Source: Euryarchaeota archaeon UBA40
GTDB taxonomy: Archaea; Thermoplasmatota; Poseidoniia; Poseidoniales; Thalassarchaeaceae
DNA length: 22,030 nt
Direction of reading: 5' to 3'
NCBI GenBank assembly: GCA_002506875.1
Contig: DAYJ01000137.1
Coordinates: 1,289 to 23,318, forward strand
This document shows positions 14,126 to 21,167 of the stretch, in pieces (within the stretch, counting starts at the first letter, position 1; each line of letters begins with the position of its first letter). Under the pieces are notes generated by a model. It saw only the letters and a program-made list of their open reading frames with translations, was not told the DNA's origin and searched no databases. Position numbers and translations under genes: made by a program.

Positions 14126-14868
14126 TCCCGCTCTAATGCGCCGAGCATCACTTCAAGGACGGCACGTCGTGAAGCATCTGCATCGAAGTGAGGGTCAGAA
14201 TCCTTTGGATTTCTGAGTCGAGAGAGAAGAGCCGATGATGTACGTTGCACTTCATCTACGATACATATCGTCGCTGTTTTCGCAGTTCTTGATAGTGGAT
14301 TCAAATCAATCACGAATACTTGCTTCCCCATCGCTACTAACGCCTCGCATCGATCCCCATCTTCAAGCGGGACGAGAACTACATCTGCTCCAAGTATCCC
14401 CTCTTGGCAGCAATTTGCTCGCGGTCCATCAAGACCGGGAATCCGTCCATTTGGATTGGCACCAAGAATCTCAACATGATTCAGATTAAGAGCAGTAGCA
14501 CGAGATCTAATTCTTCCGAGAAGTGCCGTCATTCGTTCTGGTGTCCGATAGTAGATGTTGACTTCGAGGGGACATCCGAGTGTATCGGCGATTTGTAGAA
14601 GTTCATCACAGGCGAGAGCAACAGTGTTGCCATTCACAGAGATTACCGGCTGTTTAGCGATAAGGAGCCTCGCTGCAACTTCATCGATAGCCATAGTCGC
14701 ACCAGGCATGGTTTGTTCTCCGAGTAGATAGTCGAAGGCCTCCCCACGGCCGTGAGCAATGAGAGCAGAATCAGCAAGGAGCCCCTCTTTCATAGCATCG
14801 ACAAGTCGCTGTCGTGACATAAGGGAGGCATGACGTGGATGAGATTCGGGTACCTCACCCATGGTCAT
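14122..14868 (-). CDS. 4-phosphopantoate--beta-alanine ligase (archaeal phosphopantothenate synthetase)
   Basis: The enzyme joins 4-phosphopantoate and beta-alanine with ATP in the archaeal CoA pathway, replacing bacterial pantothenate synthetase plus pantothenate kinase. The product is 248 residues from the ATG at 14868, giving MTMGEVPESHPRH, as at the start of archaeal homologues (an ATG at 14862 is equally possible). A longer frame from 14925 would overlap nadC by 38 bp. Hallmarks: HGRGEAFDYLLGE, PVISVNGN, EVNIYYRT, VPLEDGDRCEAL and the long block IDLNPLSRTAKTATICIVDE. It follows nadC on the same strand. Its TAG stop shares bases with the TAA stop of the convergent dehydrogenase (14122-14125). 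Confidence 0.94.
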   Translation of the reverse strand: MTMGEVPESHPRHASLMSRQRLVDAMKEGLLADSALIAHGRGEAFDYLLGEQTMPGATMAIDEVAARLLIAKQPVISVNGNTVALACDELLQIADTLGCPLEVNIYYRTPERMTALLGRIRSRATALNLNHVEILGANPNGRIPGLDGPRANCCQEGILGADVVLVPLEDGDRCEALVAMGKQVFVIDLNPLSRTAKTATICIVDEVQRTSSALLSRLRNPKDSDPHFDADASRRAVLEVMLGALERD

Positions 14869-14887
14869 TCGACCGTGAAGTACACCA

Positions 14888-15919
14888 TCAGTCTTCCGAG
14901 GGTAGAGTTCTGACTCCAGATTCATCGATGAGCATGCTGATATCGATCGATCGTACGCCCATATTCATCGAACTCGTAGATAGAACGTCAACTCCAGTTG
15001 TCATCCAATTATCGAGATCTTCGAAACGGATATTCCCACTTGCTTCTGTGCAAATCCATTGATTGTAACCGTGGGACTGAATGTCGAGCACGGCTTCCTT
15101 TGTCTTGGCTGGTCCCATGTTATCTAGCATGATAACAAGGACCCGATCCTCCCCAGTTTCCATCATTCGATTACACCAAGCTTTTGCAATCACATTTGCC
15201 ATTGATATGGAATCTACTTCGATGACTGTGAAGGCACCGTGTTTGTTGAGATCCGTTGTTGTAATCCATTTTTGCATAGTTTCTTTCTTTGATTCTTCAA
15301 GATTCATCTTGAGAACATTCTGGTCATTCTCTTTGATCATCCAAGCATCACTTTTGCGCAGCCGATGTGTCAGGCCGCCACCGATGTGGACTGCCCATTT
15401 GTCTAAGATTCCCCATGCAGTCTTACGAGTAGAAGCAACTCGCAGTCCATTTAATCGATTTACCCAACGTTCGGTCTCTGTTGCTATGCCCGACATCCGT
15501 CCGATGAGGTTGATTAGGACACGTTCGACGGCAAGAATCTCCAAGGCGGCACCATCGAGTACCAGGAGAGTGTCATCAATTTCAAATCGCTCACCTTCTC
15601 GTTTATGCCAAGACTTTTGCACATCAGGAAGTCGTGTCCTTAGTAGATGGTTGACGACATGACTTCCGCACAGCACACCTTCTTGTTTCGCGATGACCCG
15701 TGCTCGCACCAGGACTCTTGTCTGACCGATTGGGTGGTACCCATCATCTTCTAACAAAGTCCTCGTCCATCGCTCCATACTTTCGGTTAGAATGGGACTG
15801 GGTGAGTCGTCTATCCAAAGATCGGAAGCCCGGTCATGCGGGAGACGAACTCGGTGAGCCGTTGTGGTGAGCGCCTCCTCCCCGACGTCGGGGGTTTCGG
15901 AGTCTCCGAATTCCGTCAC
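14888..15919 (-). CDS. nadC: Quinolinate phosphoribosyltransferase (nicotinate-nucleotide pyrophosphorylase)
   Basis: The enzyme converts quinolinate and PRPP to nicotinate mononucleotide, CO2 and PPi in de novo NAD synthesis. It has 343 residues against about 280 in the usual enzyme; much of the excess is an N-terminal extension of about 40 residues from the GTG at 15919. Landmarks: NLIGRMSGIATET (138-149), ASTRKT (162-167), HIGGGLTHR (178-186), IEVDS (233-237), IMLDNM (263-268) and EASGN (292-296). The usual KDNH after the HR motif is KENDQ here, and the following segment is longer than normal. These changes leave some room for a related base or sugar phosphoribosyltransferase, but NadC is the best call. 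It is co-directional with pcc1 and the phosphopantothenate synthetase. Confidence 0.87.
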   Translation of the reverse strand: MTEFGDSETPDVGEEALTTTAHRVRLPHDRASDLWIDDSPSPILTESMERWTRTLLEDDGYHPIGQTRVLVRARVIAKQEGVLCGSHVVNHLLRTRLPDVQKSWHKREGERFEIDDTLLVLDGAALEILAVERVLINLIGRMSGIATETERWVNRLNGLRVASTRKTAWGILDKWAVHIGGGLTHRLRKSDAWMIKENDQNVLKMNLEESKKETMQKWITTTDLNKHGAFTVIEVDSISMANVIAKAWCNRMMETGEDRVLVIMLDNMGPAKTKEAVLDIQSHGYNQWICTEASGNIRFEDLDNWMTTGVDVLSTSSMNMGVRSIDISMLIDESGVRTLPSED

Positions 15920-15965
15920 TGAGCCGCGGACTCGCCCATTGCACTTGAAGGATTGTGGATTTCAC

Positions 15966-16199
15966 TCATTCAATTTGTTCAAGGGTGGTTTCAACTGCAG
16001 CGATGCATGCGAGAATGTCATCCATGGTGTTCCGCAGTGTTCGCATGTTGTTACTCTGGACGATAATGTGCATTTCTACGGCTTCGTGGTCCATTTTGAT
16101 AGAGAAACTTTCAGGGTCATCTACAGATATCGAGGCCTTCAGAGTTGAGAGACGCTCGATTGATTCGCCCCTTAGCACGAGAACCGCTTCATGTGCTGT
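15966..16199 (-). CDS. pcc1: Probable KEOPS complex subunit Pcc1
   Basis: Pcc1 is the small dimerising subunit of KEOPS, which helps make t6A37 on tRNAs that read ANN codons. The first canonical ATG (16199) gives 77 residues. The C-terminal pattern fits archaeal Pcc1: a beta strand (EAVEMHIIVQS), then NMRTLRNTMDDILACIAAVETTLEQ, comparable to the ALRGTVNSYLRWIK helix of archaeal Pcc1. The first expected beta strand (IAIASEVEL) lies upstream of this ATG, with no ATG, GTG or TTG before the frame enters the antisense of mutY. GGAG at 16235-16238 is correctly spaced for an ATA start at 16229, which would give 87 residues. The true start is probably 16229 or nearby. The family call is by pattern only. 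Confidence 0.68.
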   Translation of the reverse strand, partial: TAHEAVLVLRGESIERLSTLKASISVDDPESFSIKMDHEAVEMHIIVQSNNMRTLRNTMDDILACIAAVETTLEQIE

Positions 16200-16242
16200 C
16201 ATCAGTTCTACTTCGGAGGCAATCGCTATGGATGCTCCGGCT

Positions 16243-16248
16243 AAGGAG
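16243..16248 (+). promoter_or_regulatory. Shine-Dalgarno deciding the mutY start
   Basis: AAGGAG lies 7 nt before the ATG at 16256. This supports that start over an in-frame ATG at 16145, which would run antisense to pcc1. Confidence 0.7.
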
Positions 16249-16255
16249 ACAAACG

Positions 16256-17242
16256 ATGAGCGGGCTGTCCGAATCCGTTCAGGGGCGTATTCTGGAGTGG
16301 TACGATGTCGAGGCACGCGATCTTCCATGGCGGAGCGATCCAGATCCATGGGCAGTCCTTGTCTCCGAGTTTGTGCTACAACAGACACAGATGAAAGTCG
16401 GTCTTGCACATTGGTACCGAATGATGGAACGCTTTCCGACAATAGAATCCATGGCTGCTGCCCCCGTCGAGGATGTCCTAGAAGCTTGGCAGGGTTGCGG
16501 GTATTACGCAAGGGCACGTAATCTGCATGCTCTCTCTGTTGAAATCGTCTCTCGAAAACCTCCTTCTCTACCTTCTAATCCTCGAGATTTACAGAATTTG
16601 CCTGGAATCGGTCCATACACATCAGCAGCCGTATCTTCCATTGCATTCGGTTACCCTGTTGCAGCTGTGGACGGTAATATTCGTCGTATCCATGCTCGTA
16701 TATCAGCAGAGGAACGACCCAAAGATCGTGACACTCAAACATGGGCTGACGAATCCCTTTATCGAAATCGGCCAGGGGATTGGAATCAGGCTTTAATGGA
16801 ACTTGGTGCAACTGTTTGTACGCCTCGTCGCCCCTTATGCGGCAGATGTCCTGCTGAAGATGTATGTCTTGCAGTAAAAACCGATGAGCCAACGAAATTT
16901 CCTGCATCACGTAAACGGAATTCAAAGAGAATTGAGGGACACGCTCTCGTAATTCGAACACCATTTGGAATTCATCTGACCAAAAGAAAAGGCTCGAGGC
17001 TGGGTGGGTTGTGGGGTGTACCAATAACCGAGGATCCTAAGGGAATAGATGTGCTATGCGATAATCACCATGTCGAAAAACACAGATCTGTAGGTAGGGT
17101 CAGACATGCTTTCAGTCACAGAGACTGGAACCTTGAGGTATGGGTCGCGGAACGAAACGATGGTGGGTTAGATCCGGCTTCAGTTCCTATTTCAAAATTG
17201 GATGAACGCATCCTCGAAACCGCGGGGTGGATTCGAGCATGA
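16256..17242 (+). CDS. mutY: A/G-specific adenine DNA glycosylase
   Basis: MutY removes adenine mispaired with 8-oxoguanine. The product is 328 residues from the ATG at 16256. The HhH-GPD domain shows catalytic Glu38 in SEFVLQQTQ, the helix-hairpin-helix LPGIGPYTSAAV (115-126) and catalytic Asp139 in AVDGNIRRIHAR. The [4Fe-4S] cluster loop has C188, C195, C198 and C204 with C-x6-C-x2-C-x5-C spacing. The C-terminal ~110 residues resemble the NUDIX-like 8-oxoG recognition domain (KGSRLGGLWGVP, RHAFSHRDWNLEVWV). The stop codon overlaps the hflX start (ATGA at 17239-17242), so the two are translationally coupled. It is divergent from pcc1. Confidence 0.95.
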   Translation: MSGLSESVQGRILEWYDVEARDLPWRSDPDPWAVLVSEFVLQQTQMKVGLAHWYRMMERFPTIESMAAAPVEDVLEAWQGCGYYARARNLHALSVEIVSRKPPSLPSNPRDLQNLPGIGPYTSAAVSSIAFGYPVAAVDGNIRRIHARISAEERPKDRDTQTWADESLYRNRPGDWNQALMELGATVCTPRRPLCGRCPAEDVCLAVKTDEPTKFPASRKRNSKRIEGHALVIRTPFGIHLTKRKGSRLGGLWGVPITEDPKGIDVLCDNHHVEKHRSVGRVRHAFSHRDWNLEVWVAERNDGGLDPASVPISKLDERILETAGWIRA

Positions 17243-18627
17243 AAGATCCAGATTGGGACCCAGTCCCTTTGATAGCAGGTTCGGGAGGAGTTCTGACCGA
17301 AGAATTGCGGACCTCTCATGCGGGTCGCCGAGCATTGATGCTGACTCGCAATGAAAATCCGACGGAGTTCCTTGCACTTGCGGATACAATGGATATCCAA
17401 GTTGTTGAAATCGTTGCTCAGCGAGGTCGATCGGACAAACGAACACATCTAGGCCGTGGCCGACTTGAAGCAATTCGTGATGAATTGCGCATGGCTCCTG
17501 AAAGTCATCCTTGGTTTGGAATAGATCTCGTCCTTGTGAATGCGAATCTAAGTGCTCGTCAATTAGTGAATATGACTGACATGTTACAATGTGAGACTTG
17601 GGATCGAGTTCGCCTTCTTCTAGAACTCTTTACTCAACATGCCTCATCGGTTGAAGCACGCAATCAAGTGCGCATTGCCCGTTTGAACGCTGATCGTAAC
17701 GTTTTGCGTGAATTGGTGAATCGAGAGACAACCGGAGAACGCCTCGGTTACGGGGCCGGCGGTCGAACTGGTTGGAATGTTGCATTGAATGCCCTAAATA
17801 GAGAACTGAAGACACTTCGTGGACGTCAGCGAAGATATAGTCGAGCAATCAAGGAGCGCCAAAGACAGCGTCGAGCAAGCGGGGCCCGAACGGTGGGGTT
17901 AGCTGGATATACCAACGCTGGGAAATCGAGTTTATTCGCTTCCCTCTGTGGAAAACCAGTCATTGTTGAGGATCGTTATTTCTCGACGTTGGAGACAACA
18001 GTTGGCCGGATGCAGTTCAGCCCTCGTGTACTGCTCGTTGACACAATTGGGTTCATCGACGATATCCCTTCAGATCTCCTTGATGCGTTTTCTGCAACTC
18101 TCAAAGAGAGCCTCGAATGTGACCTCCTGCTCCTTTTGTTGGATTGCTCGGATCCCGTGGAGGAAGTGATCCGGAAGTTTGAGACTTCACGCCGAGAACT
18201 CTTCGATCGTAGTGATCCAGATGCGGGTTCGTACGATTTGCTTGTGGTTTTGACCAAGCAGGATTCGTGCAGTGAATCTCACGTTGTTGCAGTGAATCAT
18301 GCGTTGGATTCTTTCGGGGTTTCTGAGACAATTCTAACATCTTCAACTTCGTCTGAAGGCATTGAACACCTTCGTTCTAACATCTTGACACGTTTACATG
18401 GCCCTCCAATTTCGTTTTTGGTTTCGCCACCCAATAGTGCATCCGATCGCCCAATCGCAGCTATCGAGTCCGAAATCCGTCGCAATTCGATGGTTGGAGA
18501 ACGGAGGATGAGTGATGAAGGCCTGCATCTAGTTGCATGGATAGATCCAGCCGATTGGGTACGCCTCAACCGTTCGTTGGGCGATAGGATTCACAGAGAA
18601 GTAGATCAGCCCTCGCAAGCGGAATAA
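17239..18627 (+). CDS. hflX: GTPase HflX
   Basis: HflX is a ribosome-associated GTPase that splits stalled or stress-arrested ribosomes in bacteria; archaeal homologues are known. The product is 462 residues from the ATG at 17239, which has GGTGG 8 nt upstream and an ATGA overlap with mutY. The N-terminal HflX domain contains HLGRGRLEAI and NANLSARQ. A helical linker (about 180-213) has RETTGERLGYGAGG and an Arg-rich stretch. The G domain has G1 GYTNAGKS (223-230), G2 within FSTLETTVGRM, G3 DTIG (268-271) and G4 TKQD (339-342). The C-terminal ~60 residues form a poorly conserved tail. G-motifs are complete, so the protein should be active. Confidence 0.94.
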   Translation: MKDPDWDPVPLIAGSGGVLTEELRTSHAGRRALMLTRNENPTEFLALADTMDIQVVEIVAQRGRSDKRTHLGRGRLEAIRDELRMAPESHPWFGIDLVLVNANLSARQLVNMTDMLQCETWDRVRLLLELFTQHASSVEARNQVRIARLNADRNVLRELVNRETTGERLGYGAGGRTGWNVALNALNRELKTLRGRQRRYSRAIKERQRQRRASGARTVGLAGYTNAGKSSLFASLCGKPVIVEDRYFSTLETTVGRMQFSPRVLLVDTIGFIDDIPSDLLDAFSATLKESLECDLLLLLLDCSDPVEEVIRKFETSRRELFDRSDPDAGSYDLLVVLTKQDSCSESHVVAVNHALDSFGVSETILTSSTSSEGIEHLRSNILTRLHGPPISFLVSPPNSASDRPIAAIESEIRRNSMVGERRMSDEGLHLVAWIDPADWVRLNRSLGDRIHREVDQPSQAE

Positions 18628-18649
18628 AGGACACCTTCTATCCATACTC

Positions 18650-19537
18650 ATGGGGGACAGAAAAGAGGACTCCTCGGATCCTCCAATTGTCATGATTCCT
18701 GAGGAGGAACCAGTATTTTCCTCTACAGGAGCAACACTTCAGTTACCGAAGGACGCTCCAAGAGACCCTCGGATGCACGTGGCCCTCCTGTTCATCCTCG
18801 TCGCGGGAATATTCGGTGTTATCAACGGCCTTGATTTTATTGAGGGAGACCGTGGTCTTGTCACCGATCGAGGCTTCATTTACAGTCAAACACAGACTGC
18901 CTCCATCATCAGTCAATCCTTACCTGGATCAGCAATCCTCACAGGTACCTTGACCCTGCATGATGGTAGCCCAGGATCCAACTTCACAATCGAGGTTGTA
19001 ACGACAGTCGTAGAGAATGGAACTCAGAGAATCACTCGCCCATCAAATGTGACTGACGCGGAAGGCCGCTTCCGTCTTGAGGGTTTGAATCCAGGTCTCA
19101 TGACGATGTTTGTGGTGAATAACACCCACGATTCAGAAGGTATGACGCATCGGATTATTCTGTCACCCGGTGCTTTGTTTGAACCGTATGGATTTACACA
19201 CTTGGACGTTGATTACGAATCTCCTGCAGTATTCGATGCTGTTGAAGAGGAAAATAATGGATTGATGCGCTGGATTGACTTATCTGAAGAGCAGCGTGGT
19301 CGTGAATTGTATGATCCTACTGCAGCAGCAGTATACGATATCGTAGGTACAATTTTCTTTGGTATTGGATTGATTGCGATTGTTCTCGGCATCATGGGTT
19401 GGAAAGCCAAGAGTGCTTTACTTCTCCGGACTGCCGGGGGACTCGTCTTCTTTAGCCAAGGCCACTTCTACTCAGCTTGTTGCCTTGGTATGCTTGCGAT
19501 GATTTCCACCTACGGTCTCAATATCAGTGATGGATAA
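18650..19537 (+). CDS. Three-TM protein with extracytoplasmic carboxypeptidase-regulatory-like domain
   Basis: The product is 295 residues from the ATG at 18650, starting 22 bp after the hflX stop, so it is probably in the same operon. An acidic N-terminal segment precedes TM1 (about 42-60). A beta-rich external domain (about 92-175) resembles carboxypeptidase-regulatory folds, with VTDAEGRFRLEGLNPG as the hallmark turn. It carries several N-x-S/T sequons (NFT, NGT, NVT, NNT). TM2 (228-250) and TM3 (about 256-285) close the protein, with two adjacent cysteines in TM3. Function is unknown. The stop directly abuts the stop of the next, convergent gene with no spacer. Confidence 0.78.
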   Translation: MGDRKEDSSDPPIVMIPEEEPVFSSTGATLQLPKDAPRDPRMHVALLFILVAGIFGVINGLDFIEGDRGLVTDRGFIYSQTQTASIISQSLPGSAILTGTLTLHDGSPGSNFTIEVVTTVVENGTQRITRPSNVTDAEGRFRLEGLNPGLMTMFVVNNTHDSEGMTHRIILSPGALFEPYGFTHLDVDYESPAVFDAVEEENNGLMRWIDLSEEQRGRELYDPTAAAVYDIVGTIFFGIGLIAIVLGIMGWKAKSALLLRTAGGLVFFSQGHFYSACCLGMLAMISTYGLNISDG

Positions 19538-20245
19538 TCAAGCAGCAACGCCTTTCATGCGTTTGAACCAAACCATCCCATTTTCATGATCTTCAATGTG
19601 GCGGAATGCTTTCGGATGCATCTCAATTGATCGCATGTAACCATAGACAATGAGGTCAACAAGATCGGGCTCGTCGCCACCGAAAAATTGCTGATCTCCA
19701 ATCTCGCCGGTCCATTGATCTAGAAGGTGATGCCAGAGTTGTTTAGGATTCATACCGGTGTTTTTCGTTCGTTTCCGTGCGATTATACCCCACATTATTG
19801 GAAACCCTGCCCACGCGTACAATCGTCCAGTCATCAGTCCAAACTTCTCATGCCGTGATACTGAACGTGTGGTGCTCAGAGCCGATCCAATGCTACCGTA
19901 TAGAATAGGAATAGTGGCATTCTTGACGTGAAGATCTGCCCATTCAATCCATTCATCACGCCGGGCTAGATCTGAAGAAGAAGCTAATTGACCATCGTTG
20001 TGAATCTCATCGATACGTTTCATGATAGGAGTGGAGTCGACAACCACTTCACCATCATGCATCTTCCAGACAGGCGTCTTGCCCCAGTCCCCTGCAAAGG
20101 AGACACTTTTCTTGATCCGCATGGGATTAACTTGTACTCGGTCGTGAGGGAGATCGAGATAATCGAGCAGGGCCCGAACCTTCCAGGTAAAGGGGCAAGT
20201 GTTGAGCATGTACAATGTGCCGACATTGGCAGTAGCATCAGACAT
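19538..20245 (-). CDS. Glutathione-S-transferase/glutaredoxin-like protein resembling mPGES-2
   Basis: The product is 235 residues from the ATG at 20245, with GGGAGA 9 nt upstream. The N-terminal thioredoxin-like domain has LYMLNTCPFTWKVRALLDYL, then the cis-proline in GKTPVWK (P58) and VVDSTPIMKRI as the glutathione-type pocket. The rest is a helical GST-like C-terminal domain (DEWIEWADLHV, DEPDLVDLIVYGYMRSI). The motif is C-P-F-T instead of the C-x-x-C of membrane-associated prostaglandin E synthase 2, so only a monothiol mechanism is possible. The true substrate or thiol cofactor is unknown. It follows the DUF2237 gene on the same strand, 42 bp away. Confidence 0.82.
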   Translation of the reverse strand: MSDATANVGTLYMLNTCPFTWKVRALLDYLDLPHDRVQVNPMRIKKSVSFAGDWGKTPVWKMHDGEVVVDSTPIMKRIDEIHNDGQLASSSDLARRDEWIEWADLHVKNATIPILYGSIGSALSTTRSVSRHEKFGLMTGRLYAWAGFPIMWGIIARKRTKNTGMNPKQLWHHLLDQWTGEIGDQQFFGGDEPDLVDLIVYGYMRSIEMHPKAFRHIEDHENGMVWFKRMKGVAA

Positions 20246-20287
20246 AATCCATCGTCTCCCTCATCCTTTGTGAACGGTTCGTTTCCT

Positions 20288-20650
20288 TCACATAGCGTAC
20301 ATTTCAAGCACAGACAAATCAACCACTTCAAGCGTCTTTACATGCGTGGCTTCAAGATCGACAGGAGGAGCACATCCCTCAGCCCATGCTTCCTTCCATC
20401 GCGTTGCACACAGGCACCATCTGTCTCCTGGATTGAGTCCTGGAAATCGAAATTCTGGTCGTGGTGTCGAAAGGTCGTTACCCACATTAGCACTGAATGT
20501 CAAGAAGGCTTCATCGACCACTACACAGACGGTATGCATGCCTCTATCTGAATCGTCAGTGTTGCAACATCCGTCACGGAACCAGCCAGTGAGAGGTTCT
20601 TCGTTGCAAGTCTTTAGTGGGGTACCGAGGACATTGACTGATGGGTGCAT
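20288..20650 (-). CDS. DUF2237 family protein
   Basis: The product is 120 residues from the ATG at 20650 (MHPSVNVLG); a TTG at 20698 adds 16 residues of no family character. It has the strongly conserved family blocks NVLGTPL, GWFRDGCCNT, HTVCVVVDEAFLTFS, GNDLSTPRPEF, FPGLNPGDRWCLCATRWKEA and APPVDLEATH. The many Cys and His residues suggest a metal-binding or redox site, but the biochemical function is not established. It is paired with the GST-like gene. Confidence 0.9.
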   Translation of the reverse strand: MHPSVNVLGTPLKTCNEEPLTGWFRDGCCNTDDSDRGMHTVCVVVDEAFLTFSANVGNDLSTPRPEFRFPGLNPGDRWCLCATRWKEAWAEGCAPPVDLEATHVKTLEVVDLSVLEMYAM

Positions 20651-20729
20651 GTGTAATCCGAGGATGATTCGTATAGATGAGTACTCGTCCACCCTCAACC
20701 CTCAAGTGAGACGGGTATGAGTGACCCCC

Positions 20730-21167
20730 ATGAGCGACGTGCCTGCCTCTGTCATCGCAGAATTGAACGCATTAGATGGATATGAGAAAATGCTTGCAAT
20801 AGATCGTGTAACGGTCGAGCATGGAGTATCATCAGATGAACTCCTTCGTCTTATGGAAATGGCATCATCTGGAACGACAATGAGCGCTAGTGAACCAGAA
20901 TGGGATATGTCAATTTCGAGATCCAAAGGAGGTATTGACCCAATGATGGAAACCAGCCCCCCTCCTCAAACAGGAGCCGAAGCGCTTTCTGAAGCCCACC
21001 GATACCGTATGGGGTATGACCCGAGTAGTGAGGGGCGGTCACGTCAGTCGCAGGTCGAGCAAGCCATTGTCTGTCCTGCTTGCCGATCACCACTCGGTAT
21101 CCCCTCGGTTAGACCGATTAAGGTGACATGCCCACAGTGTATGACTGAGACATTATTTGAGTCCTGA
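20730..21167 (+). CDS. Small protein with C-terminal zinc ribbon, unknown function
   Basis: The product is 145 residues from the ATG at 20730; a GTG at 20721 adds three residues. The N-terminal helical region (VIAELNALDGYEKMLAID...EHGVSSDELLRLMEMA) is followed by a Ser-, Pro- and Glu-rich linker. A C-terminal zinc ribbon has C115-x2-C118 and C134-x2-C137 (CPAC...CPQC). It may bind nucleic acid or a protein partner; no family is recognised. Its stop abuts the stop of the convergent DUF373 gene with no spacer. Confidence 0.8.
   Translation: MSDVPASVIAELNALDGYEKMLAIDRVTVEHGVSSDELLRLMEMASSGTTMSASEPEWDMSISRSKGGIDPMMETSPPPQTGAEALSEAHRYRMGYDPSSEGRSRQSQVEQAIVCPACRSPLGIPSVRPIKVTCPQCMTETLFES

Noticed and set aside
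15081..15662. 193-codon plus-strand ORF
   Set aside because: It is antisense to nadC, whose motifs are clear on the minus strand.
15955..16521. 188-codon plus-strand ORF and the 5' extension of the pcc1 frame to 16517
   Set aside because: Both are shadows across the pcc1/mutY region; the mutY start has a good Shine-Dalgarno at 16243-16248 and clear catalytic motifs.
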